Assembly (NCBI RefSeq): GCF_010560025.1
Contig: NZ_SAIY01000003.1
Coordinates: forward strand, 248,001 to 312,000
Length of the DNA: 64,000 nucleotides
From: Verrucosispora sioxanthis
Lineage (GTDB): Bacteria > Actinomycetota > Actinomycetes > Mycobacteriales > Micromonosporaceae
Direction of reading: 5' to 3'
In this document: positions 30,050 to 38,458 of the stretch, one piece after another
Position numbering within the stretch: the stretch's first letter is position 1
Layout: every line of letters begins with the position of its first letter
Made by a program: the position numbers and the translations under genes
The notes under the pieces: model-generated
What the model was told of the DNA's origin: nothing
What the model saw: only the letters and a program-made list of their open reading frames with translations
Database searches by the model: none

Positions 30050-31642
30050 GTGACCGCCAGCCCGCCGCAGGTCTTCGCGATCGACCTGGGCACCTCGGGT
30101 CTGAAGGCCGCGCTGGTCGCCGCCGACGGCACGGTCACCGGCTGGGCCGAGCGGCCGGTCCCGCTGCGGGTGCTGCCCGGTGGCGGCGCCGAACAGGACC
30201 CGCTCGCCTGGTGGACGGCGCTCGGCCAGGTCGCCGCCGACCTGGGCCGGGATCATCCCGAGCAGATGCGGGCGGTCGAGGCGGTGTGCGCCTCCACCCA
30301 GGGCGAGGGAACCATCGCGGTGGACGCCACCGGCGAGCCGCTCACCGCCTGCATCAGCTGGCTCGACATGCGTGGCGCGCCGCACCTGCGACGGCAGTTC
30401 GGCGGCTTCCCCGCGTACCAGGGGATGTCGGTGCGCCGGATCGCCCGCTGGCTGCGGCTCACCGGCGGCATGCCCTCACCCACCGGCAAGGACCCCGCCG
30501 CCCACATGCTGTTCGTCCGCGACACCCTGCCGCAGGTGTACGCGCGCACCGCGACGTTCCTCAACGTGCTCGACTGGATCAACCTGAGGCTCACCGGACG
30601 CACGGTGGCCACCGTCGACTCGATCCTGACCTCGTGGGTGACCGACAACCGGCGTCCCGGCGACATCCGCTACTCCCCCGCCCTGGTCGCCGACAGCGGC
30701 GTCGACGCGGACAAGCTGCCACCGATCGTCGCCTGCACCGAGGTGATCGGCACCCTGACCCCGGCCGCCGCCGCGCACCTGGGCCTGCCGACGACGGTGC
30801 GGGTGGTCGCCGGGGCGATCGACAACACCGCCGCGGCGATCGGCGCCGGCACCACCGGCGACCGCCAGCCGCACCTGTACGTCGGCACCTCGTCCTGGAT
30901 CGCCGCCCACGTGCCCCGGAAGAAGACCGACGTCGCCGCCGGCATCGCCTCGGTGCCCTGCGCGATCGGTGACCGCTACCTGATGACCGCCCTGCAGGCC
31001 ACCGCCGGCGCCAACCTGACGTGGCTGCGGGACAAGATCGTGGAGTACGACGACCCGCTGCTCAGCGCCGGTCACCTAAGCCGCGACGAGGGCACGATCT
31101 TCGACGCCTTCGACACCATCATCCCGACGGTGCCGCCGGGCGCGAACGGGGTGCTCTACACCCCCTGGCTCTACGGCGAACGCGCCCCGGTGGACGACGC
31201 GAACCTGCGCGCCGGGTTCTTCAACATCTCCCTCGACACCAACCGCTCGGATCTGCTGCGGGCGGTCTTCGAGGGGGTGGCGTTCAACACCCGCTGGCTG
31301 CTCGGCGCGGTGAACCGGTTCCTCGGCGCACCGGTCACCTCGATGGCCATCACCGGCGGCGGGGCACTGTCGGACTCGTGGTGTCAGATCTTCGCCGACG
31401 TGCTCGGCGTCGAGATCCGCCGCGACGCCCAACCACTCGCGGTGAACGCCCGAGGGGCGGGCTGGATCGGCGCGGTCGGCACCGGGTGGCTCACCTTCGC
31501 CGACATCCCGGGTCTGATGCGTACCGACCGGCTCTTCACCCCGGACCCGGCGCATCGAGCGGGCTACGACGAGATCTTCGACGTCTACCGGACGCTGCAC
31601 CAGCGGCTGACCCCGGTCTACCGCCGGCTCAACCGCCACTGA
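30050..31642 (+). CDS. FGGY-family carbohydrate kinase (xylulokinase-like)
   Basis: 530 aa. N-terminal actin-like ATPase lobe with FAIDLGTSGLKAAL (phosphate 1). The substrate region has WLDMRG and the catalytic-aspartate segment VVAGAIDNTAAAIGAG. The C-lobe holds the adenosine motif MAITGGGALSDSW and a final NARGAGWIGAVGTG. It belongs to the xylulokinase/ribulokinase group by length and motifs, but the specificity loop is not decisive. GTG 30050 lies 5 nt past the stop of the fusion gene, so they are one operon. It probably phosphorylates the sugar or polyol whose product the aldolase domain then uses. A terminator follows at 31666. Confidence 0.93.
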   Translation: MTASPPQVFAIDLGTSGLKAALVAADGTVTGWAERPVPLRVLPGGGAEQDPLAWWTALGQVAADLGRDHPEQMRAVEAVCASTQGEGTIAVDATGEPLTACISWLDMRGAPHLRRQFGGFPAYQGMSVRRIARWLRLTGGMPSPTGKDPAAHMLFVRDTLPQVYARTATFLNVLDWINLRLTGRTVATVDSILTSWVTDNRRPGDIRYSPALVADSGVDADKLPPIVACTEVIGTLTPAAAAHLGLPTTVRVVAGAIDNTAAAIGAGTTGDRQPHLYVGTSSWIAAHVPRKKTDVAAGIASVPCAIGDRYLMTALQATAGANLTWLRDKIVEYDDPLLSAGHLSRDEGTIFDAFDTIIPTVPPGANGVLYTPWLYGERAPVDDANLRAGFFNISLDTNRSDLLRAVFEGVAFNTRWLLGAVNRFLGAPVTSMAITGGGALSDSWCQIFADVLGVEIRRDAQPLAVNARGAGWIGAVGTGWLTFADIPGLMRTDRLFTPDPAHRAGYDEIFDVYRTLHQRLTPVYRRLNRH

Positions 31643-31665
31643 ACCGTCGCCCGGAAGTTTCGGTG

Positions 31666-31684
31666 GCCATCGACGATGGCTTTT
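31666..31684 (+). terminator. Rho-independent terminator after the FGGY kinase
   Basis: GCCATC, loop GAC, GATGGC forms a tight 6-bp stem directly followed by TTTT and more pyrimidines (31681-31690). It ends the aldolase-kinase operon 24 nt past the stop codon. It is one of the few T-tailed terminators in the window. Confidence 0.7.
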
Positions 31685-31740
31685 CTCCTTCCTTCGATGC
31701 GACGCTAGACCGTCCGCGTTGGACATCGACAGGAGGACAC

Positions 31741-33543
31741 GTGCAGGCGATACGTCGGGGGCTGGTCGGAACCTCGTCCGCTGATCGCCGCCAGCCCGAC
31801 CCCGAGCAGGCAGGATCGGAGTCCCAGCCCCGCCGCGGACAGGGCGTCGTGCGGGCGGCCTCGCGTCTGCTGCGGCATGAATGGACGGTGGCGACAATCG
31901 CCAGCGTGGTCGTGGCGGTCGTCCTCACCTGGCCGACGCTCAAGCAACCGTGGACGACCATCCCGGGCGACATCGGCGATCCTCCGTTGCAGGCGTGGCA
32001 GGTCGCCTGGGCCGGGCACGCGCTGGTCACCGATCCGCTCAACCTCTGGCACTCCAACACGTTCTTCCCGGATCTGTACACGTACGCCTACACCGACATC
32101 GTGCTCGGATACGCACCTGCCGGTCTCTTCGTCAACGGCGTGGCGGCGGCCATCTTCCGCTACAACCTGCTCTACGTGTTCGCCCACGCACTCGCCTGCC
32201 TCGGGGCGTACGCCCTGGTGCGCCAACTGGGCGGTATCCGGACGGCGGCGGCCGTGGCCGGCGTCGCCTGGGCCTTCGCGCCGTGGCGGCTCGCGCACAG
32301 CGGGCACCTGAACATCCTCTCCATCGGCGGCGTCGCACTGTGCCTGGCGATGCTGGCACGCGGCCACGGCTGGTCCCTGCGCGACGGTCACCGACCGGAC
32401 CTGCACCGCCCCGGATGGATCCTGGCGGGCTGGCTGGTCGCCGCCTGGCAGCTGACCCTGGGCCTGGCGATCGGCCTGCCGCTCGCGTACTTCCTGGCCG
32501 GCACCATGATTGTGGTCCTCGTGGCGGTCGGCTGGGCCCGCTGGCGGACCGGCACCTGGTTGTTGGGGCGCCGGGTGGTGCTCGCCAACCTGCTCGGCGG
32601 CGTCGTCTTCGGAGCGGTGTTGATCTGGTTGGGGACCACCTTCCTGCGGGTGGTGGAGCTGAACCCGGAGGCGCACCGGGACCTGTCCTGGACGGAGATG
32701 TTCTCCCCAGCCCTGCGGGGATACTTCGTCGCGCCCGCGGACTCGTGGCTGTGGGGCGACCACTTCGCCGCCGCCCGCGCCCAGTTGTCCTGGCCGCCGG
32801 AGATGGCGCTGCTGCCGGGCGTCACGTTGATCGTGCTGGCCGTGGCCGGGCTGAGCTACTCGACGTTCCGGGTGCGCCACCGCGTGCTGCTCGCGCTCGG
32901 CGTGCTGGTCAGCGGCGCGCTCGGGCTCGGCAGCAACCTCGTCGGTCAGGGCGATCCGGGATACCTGACCCTGTCGCGGCTGCTGCCCGGGTGGGACGCG
33001 CTACGGACCCCGGGGCGGCTGATGGTGTGGACGAGCCTGCTGCTCGCCGTACTGGCGGCAGGCGCGGTAAGCGAGTTCGGACGCAATCGCCCCAGGCTCG
33101 GGTGGCCGAGGTGGGTGAGCGCGGTGGTGCTCCTGCTGCCTTTGGTGCTGGTCACGGTCGAGGGTGTCAACCGGACGCCGCACCCCACCGTGCCGACCGC
33201 CCCACCGGCGCTGCGGGCGGCGACCGAACCGATCCTGGTCCTGCCCAGCAACGGGGTCGCCGAATCCGACATCATGCTCTGGACCACCGACGGGTTTCCC
33301 CGCGTCGCCAACGGTTCGGTGACCTTCCTGCCGGCCAGTCAGCAACAGATCCGTGCGGTGACCACGACCTTTCCCGATCCGGTCAGCATCACGTTCCTGC
33401 GGCAGGTCGGCATCCGGTCGGTGGTCGTCCTGCCGGACAGGCTCGCCGGAACGCCCTGGGACGGGCTGCCCACCCGACCGGTCGACGGCCTCGGCATCAC
33501 CCGGGAGGAGGTGGCCGGCGCGTTGGTGTACCACCTCGACTGA
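31741..33543 (+). CDS. Polytopic membrane protein (GT-C-like)
   Basis: 600 aa. The GTG start has an almost perfect AGGAGGACAC upstream. A polar N-tail of ~50 residues precedes about 11 helices. The first external loop holds the conserved-looking GDIGDPPLQAWQVAWAGHAL and HSNTFFPDLYTYAYTD segments, rich in Asp and aromatic residues. That placement resembles GT-C glycosyltransferases, where an acidic residue in loop 1 is catalytic. The last ~130 residues form a soluble extracytoplasmic domain (EPILVLPSNGVAESDIML, FLRQVGIRSVVVLPD). It has its own ribosome site and follows a terminator, so it is a separate unit. Function is unassigned; a lipid-linked sugar transferase for surface glycans is the best guess. 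Confidence 0.85.
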   Translation: MQAIRRGLVGTSSADRRQPDPEQAGSESQPRRGQGVVRAASRLLRHEWTVATIASVVVAVVLTWPTLKQPWTTIPGDIGDPPLQAWQVAWAGHALVTDPLNLWHSNTFFPDLYTYAYTDIVLGYAPAGLFVNGVAAAIFRYNLLYVFAHALACLGAYALVRQLGGIRTAAAVAGVAWAFAPWRLAHSGHLNILSIGGVALCLAMLARGHGWSLRDGHRPDLHRPGWILAGWLVAAWQLTLGLAIGLPLAYFLAGTMIVVLVAVGWARWRTGTWLLGRRVVLANLLGGVVFGAVLIWLGTTFLRVVELNPEAHRDLSWTEMFSPALRGYFVAPADSWLWGDHFAAARAQLSWPPEMALLPGVTLIVLAVAGLSYSTFRVRHRVLLALGVLVSGALGLGSNLVGQGDPGYLTLSRLLPGWDALRTPGRLMVWTSLLLAVLAAGAVSEFGRNRPRLGWPRWVSAVVLLLPLVLVTVEGVNRTPHPTVPTAPPALRAATEPILVLPSNGVAESDIMLWTTDGFPRVANGSVTFLPASQQQIRAVTTTFPDPVSITFLRQVGIRSVVVLPDRLAGTPWDGLPTRPVDGLGITREEVAGALVYHLD

Positions 33544-33570
33544 GGTGGGTCGACGCGAGCGTACCGCTCG

Positions 33571-35049
33571 TCACTCCCGGGTGGCACCCATCGGCTCGCG
33601 GACCAGGGCACCGTCGATGTAGCAGTACCGCCAGTCCTCGCCCTCCTCCAGCGACCGGATCAACGGATGGCCGGTCTGCCGGTAGTGCTCCTCCGCGTGG
33701 TTGTTCACCGAGTCGCTGCAACAGCCCACCGCGCCGCAGGTCAGACACATCCGCAGCTGCACCCAGTCGTCGCCGCTGTCCACACACTGCGGGCACGCGT
33801 CCGCGTCGGACTCGGTGATGTTGATCCGGTCGAGGTGGGTGCAGGCGGTGCTGATGGTCTCCTCCCGCACGTACCGCCAACTGGCGTGCAGCAGCCGGTC
33901 CGGGATGATCCGGGCCAGATAGCGCGAGTTCGCCGCGAGCAGGGGACTCGTCACGGCCAGGACCAGCACGTACAGGGCGATGAACGGGCCGAGCCGGTCG
34001 TCCAGGCCGGCGGCGATGGCGAGCGTGGCCAGGATCAGCGAGAACTCGCCCCGGCCCAGCACGGTCAGGCCGACGTTCGCGGCCCCGCGCTGGTTGAGCC
34101 CGAACAGCCGGCCGGCGATCAGGCCGGCCACCACGTTGGTCACGACGGTCATCAGTACCGCCAGCAGCACCGGCAGCGCCACCGAGCCGAAGTCGCCGAC
34201 GTCGATGGTCAGCCCGAACACCAGGAAGAAGACCGCCGCGAAAACGTCGCGCAGCGGCAGCACCAGGCGTTCGACCCGCTCGCGCAGGGGGGTACGGGCG
34301 ATCACCAGACCGATCATCAGCGCGCCGATCGCGTCGGAGACCCCGATCTCGGCGGACACACCGGCGACGAGCACGACCAACCCGACCATCAGGATGGCCA
34401 GCAGTTCGTCCTCGTTGCTGTCGATCACCTTGCCGACCAGGCGGGCACCGAAGCGGGCGACGGCGAAGAGCACCACCAGGTAGGCGAAGCTCAGGCCGAT
34501 GCGCAGCACCAGTTCCCCGGCGGACCCGGCACCGGACAGCAGGGGCGACAGCAGCGCCAGGTACAGCGCGAGGAACAGGTCCTCGATCACGATGATGCCG
34601 AGGATGACCGGCGTCTCCGCGTTGGCCAACCGGCGGAACTCGATGAGCAGCTTCGTCACGATCGCCGAGGAGGAGATGCCGAGCGCGCCGGCGATCACGA
34701 ACGCCTCGTACCCGCCCCAACCGAGGGCGAAGCCGAAGAGCAGGCCGGCACCGACATTGAGACCGATGTACGAGCCGGCGGCGACGAACAGCCGCTTGCC
34801 GCTGCCGAGTACCTGGTCGACCGGGAACTCGACACCCAGATGGAACAGCAGCAGAATCAGGCCGAGGGAGGCGAGCAGGCTCAGATCCTCGGGATGGGCG
34901 ACCAGCACCGGACCGGGGGTACCGGGCCCGAGCAGGATGCCCGCGAGCATGAAGAACGGCACGGTGGGCAGGTTGATCCGGCGACCCGCACGGGCCAGCA
35001 GGCCCGCGATCAGTACGAGGGCCCCGAAGCCCACGAGGTCAGCATGCAC
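33571..35049 (-). CDS. CPA2-type cation:proton antiporter fused to a UBP-type zinc finger
   Basis: 492 aa. Residues 1-~385 are a 12-13 helix Kef/NhaP-like exchanger with the unwound-helix region GALGISSSAIVTKLL and the ion-binding VIEDLFL (Asp157). Residues ~400-485 form a ubiquitin-hydrolase-type zinc finger (ZnF-UBP): Cys403/His405, Cys419/Cys422, Cys435/Cys438, Cys443-444, His451, His455 and His461 supply the ligands. There is no RCK/TrkA-N domain, so the zinc finger may replace it as the cytosolic sensor. A small KhtT-like gene lies 49 nt upstream on the same strand and is probably its regulatory subunit. It likely exchanges K+ or Na+ for H+. The finger's ligand in a bacterium without ubiquitin is unknown. 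Confidence 0.92.
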   Translation of the reverse strand: MHADLVGFGALVLIAGLLARAGRRINLPTVPFFMLAGILLGPGTPGPVLVAHPEDLSLLASLGLILLLFHLGVEFPVDQVLGSGKRLFVAAGSYIGLNVGAGLLFGFALGWGGYEAFVIAGALGISSSAIVTKLLIEFRRLANAETPVILGIIVIEDLFLALYLALLSPLLSGAGSAGELVLRIGLSFAYLVVLFAVARFGARLVGKVIDSNEDELLAILMVGLVVLVAGVSAEIGVSDAIGALMIGLVIARTPLRERVERLVLPLRDVFAAVFFLVFGLTIDVGDFGSVALPVLLAVLMTVVTNVVAGLIAGRLFGLNQRGAANVGLTVLGRGEFSLILATLAIAAGLDDRLGPFIALYVLVLAVTSPLLAANSRYLARIIPDRLLHASWRYVREETISTACTHLDRINITESDADACPQCVDSGDDWVQLRMCLTCGAVGCCSDSVNNHAEEHYRQTGHPLIRSLEEGEDWRYCYIDGALVREPMGATRE

Positions 35050-35098
35050 GGTGAGGACTCCTGGAGCGGACTGAACGAGGACGTACGACGCGGGACGA

Positions 35099-35326
35099 CT
35101 ACTCGGAGAAGTACGTGCCGGCCAGCAGGGCGCCCACCTTACGCGCCTGCTCCTCCGACATCTCGATCACGGCGACCGGATCGTCCTTGCCGGCGGCGAA
35201 GACGTACAGGTCACGGGTGCCGTCCCGGCGTACCACCACCGAGATCCGCTGGGTGTTGCTACCCAGGTCGACGTCGTACCGCTTGCCGATACCCGGCAGT
35301 TCCTGCACGTATATCCCTTTTCCCAT
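35099..35326 (-). CDS. KhtT-N-like regulatory subunit of cation:proton antiporter
   Basis: 75 aa. ATG 35326 has GGGAGGGG upstream. The sequence YVQELPGIGKRYDVDLGSNTQRISVVVRRDGTRDLYVFAAG matches the N-terminal domain of KhtT-type antiporter subunits. The usual C-terminal RCK_C (TrkA_C) nucleotide-binding domain is absent; the protein ends after one more helix (MSEEQARKVGALLAGTYF). It precedes the antiporter-UBP gene in the same direction, so the two are very likely co-transcribed. It probably binds the antiporter on the cytosolic side. Confidence 0.82.
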   Translation of the reverse strand: MGKGIYVQELPGIGKRYDVDLGSNTQRISVVVRRDGTRDLYVFAAGKDDPVAVIEMSEEQARKVGALLAGTYFSE

Positions 35327-35469
35327 GGCCCCTCCCGCTGCGCGCTCCGGAATCCCTGCGCAATGGTACGAGGCCTCCGGCACCCGACGGCTAGATCACC
35401 TTTGGATGTCCCACCGGTCGGTTCATCCGGTCCACCGCCGGGCCGACCACCGCGTGCCGGCCCGCCCGG

Positions 35470-36924
35470 CTACGAGGTGAGGCGGAACGTGGCGTCGGCG
35501 CGGGCCTGGGCGTCGTTGATCGGGTCGAGTCGCAGCTGGTAGTTGTAGTGCCGGAGGTACCGGTCGGGGTAGTTGTACGACCGGAACGACGACCAGGACG
35601 AGTTGGCGAGGCCGGCGACCTGCCGGAACGTCGCGTCCGCCGCGAAGACCGAGCTGCCGTCGTGTGCCGCCAGCACGAAGTCGAAACCGTAGTGCCGCAG
35701 GTAGTGACCGGGGTAGTTGACCGACTCGAACGACACCGCGCCGGCGTCGGCCAGCCCCGGCACCACCCGGAACTGGGCGTCCTGCGCCGGGCTGACGTTC
35801 GCGTCGATGCGTACGTCGTAGTTGGCGTGGCGCACGTACCGGTCCTGGTGGGTGTACGCCTGGATCCGGTTGGCCGGCGTGGTGGCGCCCCAGCGCCCCA
35901 GCACCGCGCTCTCCTCGGCGGCGGTCAGGTTGAGGATCGAGCCGTGCCGTTTGCGGCTGGCACCGAGCTGGTAGTCCGTGCGGGTCCGGAAGTTGGTGAC
36001 GCTGCCCAGGTTGGTGGAGGTGACCGGCAGGTAGCCACGACCGGTGGCGTACTGGTCGAGCCAGAGCGCCCACTCGTCACGACCGTTGAACTGCATCCAC
36101 ATCGGCCCTTCGACCACGTTGCCGCCGCCGGTGCCGTTGGAGATGCCGAGGTGGGAGAGGTTGCCCAGGGTCGTCCACGAGCCGAGGATCGAGTTGCTGG
36201 CCTCGATGGTGATGTGCCCGTCGGCCGACGCCCGGTAGTAGCGGTAGCCGCCGACGGCGTTCGGCACCTCGACGATCTGGGTGTCGATGATGCCCTGCCC
36301 GCCGCCGGGGCGTTCGATGTAGAGCTGGGGCGCGGTGAAGCTGCGGAAGTCGCTGGTCCGCACGTACCAGATGCGGTGCTTGGTGACGCCGTCGCGCAGC
36401 GAGTTCGTCGCCCAGTAGACGACGTAGTCACCGGTCGCCGCGTTGTAGATGGCCTCCGGTGCCCAGGCGTTGCCGGCACCCGGAATGGCGCCCGCGACGT
36501 TGATCAGCCAGGGGGCGGACCAGTTCACCAGGTCGCGGGACTCCCACACCACGAGCGACCTGCTGCCCCGGTTCGCCGCGTCGTTCCACGAGGTGCCGCT
36601 GGCGATCCGCAGATCGGTGGCGACGATCCAGTACCGGTCGCCGGAGGGCGAACGGACGATGGAGGGATCACGCACTCCCCGGGTGCCGATCGTGGACAGC
36701 AGCACGGGTGCGCCGTTGTTCAGGTCGCGCCAGGTCAGACCGTCGCGGCTGTGCGCGAAGTAGACCTGCTCGCCGGTGGCCGACTCGCCGGTGAAGTGCG
36801 CCATCAGGTAGCCGGTGAACGGGTCGAGCGCGGCGGCCTGGGCACGCGGTGCCTGCGCCGCCGGCAACACCAGCAGACACAGGGCGGCGAGCAGGGCACT
36901 CAGCCTGGTCAGGACTCTGGACAT
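35470..36924 (-). CDS. Secreted GH43-like glycosidase with AbfB (CBM42) arabinose-binding domain
   Basis: 484 aa. Signal peptide 1-31 (LSALLAALCLLVLPAAQ, AQA cleavage). Residues ~35-340 are a five-bladed beta-propeller with GH43-type acidic residues: Asp86 (VRDPSIV) and Glu157 (AWAPEAIY), plus an Asp in the first blade that is less clear. Residues ~345-484 are an AbfB/CBM42 beta-trefoil with the repeated pattern Y-x-R-H-x-N-Y/Y-L-R-H-Y (RYVRHANYDVR, HYLRHYGFDFVL, RYLRHYNYQLR), which binds arabinofuranose side chains. It should attack arabinan or arabinoxylan outside the cell. ATG 36924 has GGAGAG upstream. A LacI-type palindrome lies 30 bp before the start. Confidence 0.93.
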   Translation of the reverse strand: MSRVLTRLSALLAALCLLVLPAAQAPRAQAAALDPFTGYLMAHFTGESATGEQVYFAHSRDGLTWRDLNNGAPVLLSTIGTRGVRDPSIVRSPSGDRYWIVATDLRIASGTSWNDAANRGSRSLVVWESRDLVNWSAPWLINVAGAIPGAGNAWAPEAIYNAATGDYVVYWATNSLRDGVTKHRIWYVRTSDFRSFTAPQLYIERPGGGQGIIDTQIVEVPNAVGGYRYYRASADGHITIEASNSILGSWTTLGNLSHLGISNGTGGGNVVEGPMWMQFNGRDEWALWLDQYATGRGYLPVTSTNLGSVTNFRTRTDYQLGASRKRHGSILNLTAAEESAVLGRWGATTPANRIQAYTHQDRYVRHANYDVRIDANVSPAQDAQFRVVPGLADAGAVSFESVNYPGHYLRHYGFDFVLAAHDGSSVFAADATFRQVAGLANSSWSSFRSYNYPDRYLRHYNYQLRLDPINDAQARADATFRLTS

Positions 36925-36954
36925 GCGGCTCTCCGTCCGTCCGGCCCGGCCGAC

Positions 36955-36966
36955 GTTAGCGCTAAC
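36955..36966 (-). promoter_or_regulatory. LacI-family operator candidate of the GH43-AbfB gene
   Basis: GTTAGCGCTAAC is a perfect 12-bp palindrome with the central CG step typical of LacI-family operators. It extends to GAC...ATC with one mismatched pair (36952-36969). It is 30 bp upstream of the GH43 start codon, where a repressor would block transcription. No lacI-type gene is in the window. Confidence 0.6.
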
Positions 36967-37154
36967 ATCACGCGCCCCGGACGGCCCTGGTCGCTGTTTC
37001 GGGGGTGTTACGCAGTCTCCGCTTCGAATCGACACCCGTCAAGACGGTGACCGCCGCGACGGCGACGGCCAGCGCCGGCCCGGGGTCGGCCTTCGCACCC
37101 GCCGTGACCGGAAACCTGGGTGACGCTGCACAGCGGCACCGACAGAATGGTCCG

Positions 37155-37694
37155 GTGCGGATCCGAGCGGTACGGCAGGACGAGCTACCCGTCCTGCAGG
37201 GCATCGAGCGCGCGGCCGGACAGTGCTTCCGCGACATCGGCATGCCACAGATCGCCGACGATGAACCGCTGCCGCTGGACGTACTCGGCCGCTACCAGGA
37301 GGCAGGCCGTGCCTGGGTGGCCACCGACGCCACCGACGGGCCGGTCGGCTACCTCATCGCCGACCTCGTCGACGGCAACTTCCACATCGAACAGGTCTCC
37401 GTACATCCCGCCGTCGCCCGTCGCGGGATCGGACGTCAGCTGATCAGCCACCTCGCCGACCGGGCGATGGCCGACGGCATCCCCGCCCTGACCCTCACGA
37501 CGTTCGCTCACGTGCCGTGGAACGCCCCGTACTACGCCCGCTGCGGCTTCCAGACCCTCCGCGAGCGCGACCTCACCAAGGGCCTTCGGGCCATCCGGCA
37601 ACGCGAGGCAGCGCACGGCCTCGACCGCTGGCCCCGCGTCTGCATGCGTCGAACTCTGTACCCGGCTGCCCACCGCTGTCCGAGATACCCATGA
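37155..37694 (+). CDS. GNAT-family N-acetyltransferase
   Basis: 179 aa from GTG 37155. Motif order is that of GNAT enzymes: VRIRAVRQDELPVLQGIERAAGQCF at the start, GYLIADLVDGNFHIEQVSVHPAVARRGIGRQLISHL with the acetyl-CoA pyrophosphate loop RRGIGRQL, then IPALTLTTFAHVPWNAPYYARCGFQTL. The extra C-terminal ~25 residues (GLDRWPRVCMRRTLYP) include a hydrophobic/basic end. The substrate is unknown. Its TGA is inside an ATGA overlap with a small downstream gene. Confidence 0.9.
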   Translation: MRIRAVRQDELPVLQGIERAAGQCFRDIGMPQIADDEPLPLDVLGRYQEAGRAWVATDATDGPVGYLIADLVDGNFHIEQVSVHPAVARRGIGRQLISHLADRAMADGIPALTLTTFAHVPWNAPYYARCGFQTLRERDLTKGLRAIRQREAAHGLDRWPRVCMRRTLYPAAHRCPRYP

Positions 37695-37897
37695 AACTGC
37701 CGGGATTGCTGGCCGAGATCCTGCGAGAGTCGCTGTACATGGACGTCCTTGACGCACTGCTGCCCCTGAGGCCCGACGCCGCCATCAGGTACCTGGCCAA
37801 CACCGTCGACCATGTCACCGTCGACCCCGACTGGGTGGCGGTGTGCGGACGAGCCCTTCAAGTACCCGAAGCGACCCCGTCCGGCTCAACCCGGTAG
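37691..37897 (+). CDS. Small hypothetical protein coupled to GNAT
   Basis: 68 aa, no recognisable family. ATG overlaps the GNAT stop as ATGA, the usual sign of translational coupling. The amphipathic helix LPGLLAEILRESLYMDVLDALLPLRP is followed by DAAIRYLANTVDHVTVDPDWVAVCGRALQVPEA. Codon third positions are GC-rich as in real genes here. The C-terminus runs toward a degraded region, so it may be a shortened version of a longer protein. Confidence 0.4.
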   Translation: MKLPGLLAEILRESLYMDVLDALLPLRPDAAIRYLANTVDHVTVDPDWVAVCGRALQVPEATPSGSTR

Positions 37898-37990
37898 ACA
37901 CCGAGGACTCACCTGCACGCGCAGCCAGGGCATCGCGCGGCCGACAGGACGGCAGCTTGTGGGCGATGCTCGGCCACCTCGTCAGGGCGG

Positions 37991-38269
37991 TCAGTCGAGC
38001 GGCTGGTCCTCCGACTCCGCGCAGATCGCGGCCATCTCGCTGAGGTAGGCGGCCAATGGCTGGAGACCTGCCGTGGCGCGCCGGCTGTCGACAGCGGCCT
38101 CGTCGCGGATCGGCGTGGCGGGCACCGGTCCGCGCGCACCACACCGCACCTGCGTCCCGTACGTCTGTGGCTCGCCCTGCGCGACCGCGACCCGATCCTC
38201 GAGATAGGCCAGATTGCCGGGAGACGCCTGACCGTCCGCGACGGCTGCCCGAAGCAGTTCGAGCGCCTC
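37991..38269 (-). pseudogene. Remnant of a DUF6624-like protein (C-terminal part)
   Basis: Read on the minus strand, about 92 codons encode EALELLRAAVADGQASPGNLAYLEDRV, then GEPQTYGTQVRC, and a final VDSRRATAGLQPLAAYLSEM. This is the conserved C-terminal pattern of DUF6624 proteins (helix, YGTQ motif, DxRRAxxGLxPLAxYL). No start codon with a matching N-terminus is found upstream; the preceding sequence looks unrelated. It is a 5'-truncated gene relic. Bases 37898-37990 and 38270-38432 around it hold no other gene I can support. Confidence 0.6.
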
Positions 38270-38432
38270 CCGACCCGGACACGGGGGCCGGCTCCGGCGC
38301 CGGCCCGGAACGCCGAGGAGCGGGATCAGGTACGACAAGCCGTCGCCGATCCGACCAGCTCGAACCCTGGTTCCTCGGCACCGTCTGAGAGTCCCCGGAC
38401 GCCGTCGGCGAACATCAACCCAAACAACTCTT

Positions 38433-38453
38433 GTACTTGATCTGATACAGTAC
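38433..38453 (+). promoter_or_regulatory. Inverted repeat at the PadR start (operator candidate)
   Basis: GTACT, eleven bases, AGTAC spans 38433-38453 and ends 5 bp before the GTG of padR-like gene 38459. An extended -10 (TGATACAGT, 38443-38451) overlaps it, which would start transcription at the GTG and give a leaderless message. Self-repression by the PadR protein is the simple reading. Confidence 0.45.
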
Positions 38454-38458
38454 CTGTT

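Noticed and set aside
27628..30138. Very long open frame (836 codons) on the minus strand opposite the aldolase-aminotransferase gene
   Set aside because: It is the antisense shadow of a high-GC gene: composition is His/Gly/Asp/Val-rich without any domain, while the plus strand encodes two complete enzymes.
31021..31740. 240-codon upstream extension of the GT-C-like membrane protein
   Set aside because: It overlaps the FGGY kinase in another frame; a near-perfect ribosome site marks the GTG at 31741.
33552..33572. Hairpin GACGCGAGCG/CGCTCGTC between the membrane protein and antiporter genes
   Set aside because: Only about five uninterrupted pairs, with a bulge and overlap with a stop codon; too weak to call a terminator.
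33667..35394. 575-codon plus-strand open frame opposite the antiporter gene
   Set aside because: Gln/His/Asp-rich antisense shadow with no domain; the minus strand carries the antiporter and KhtT-like genes.
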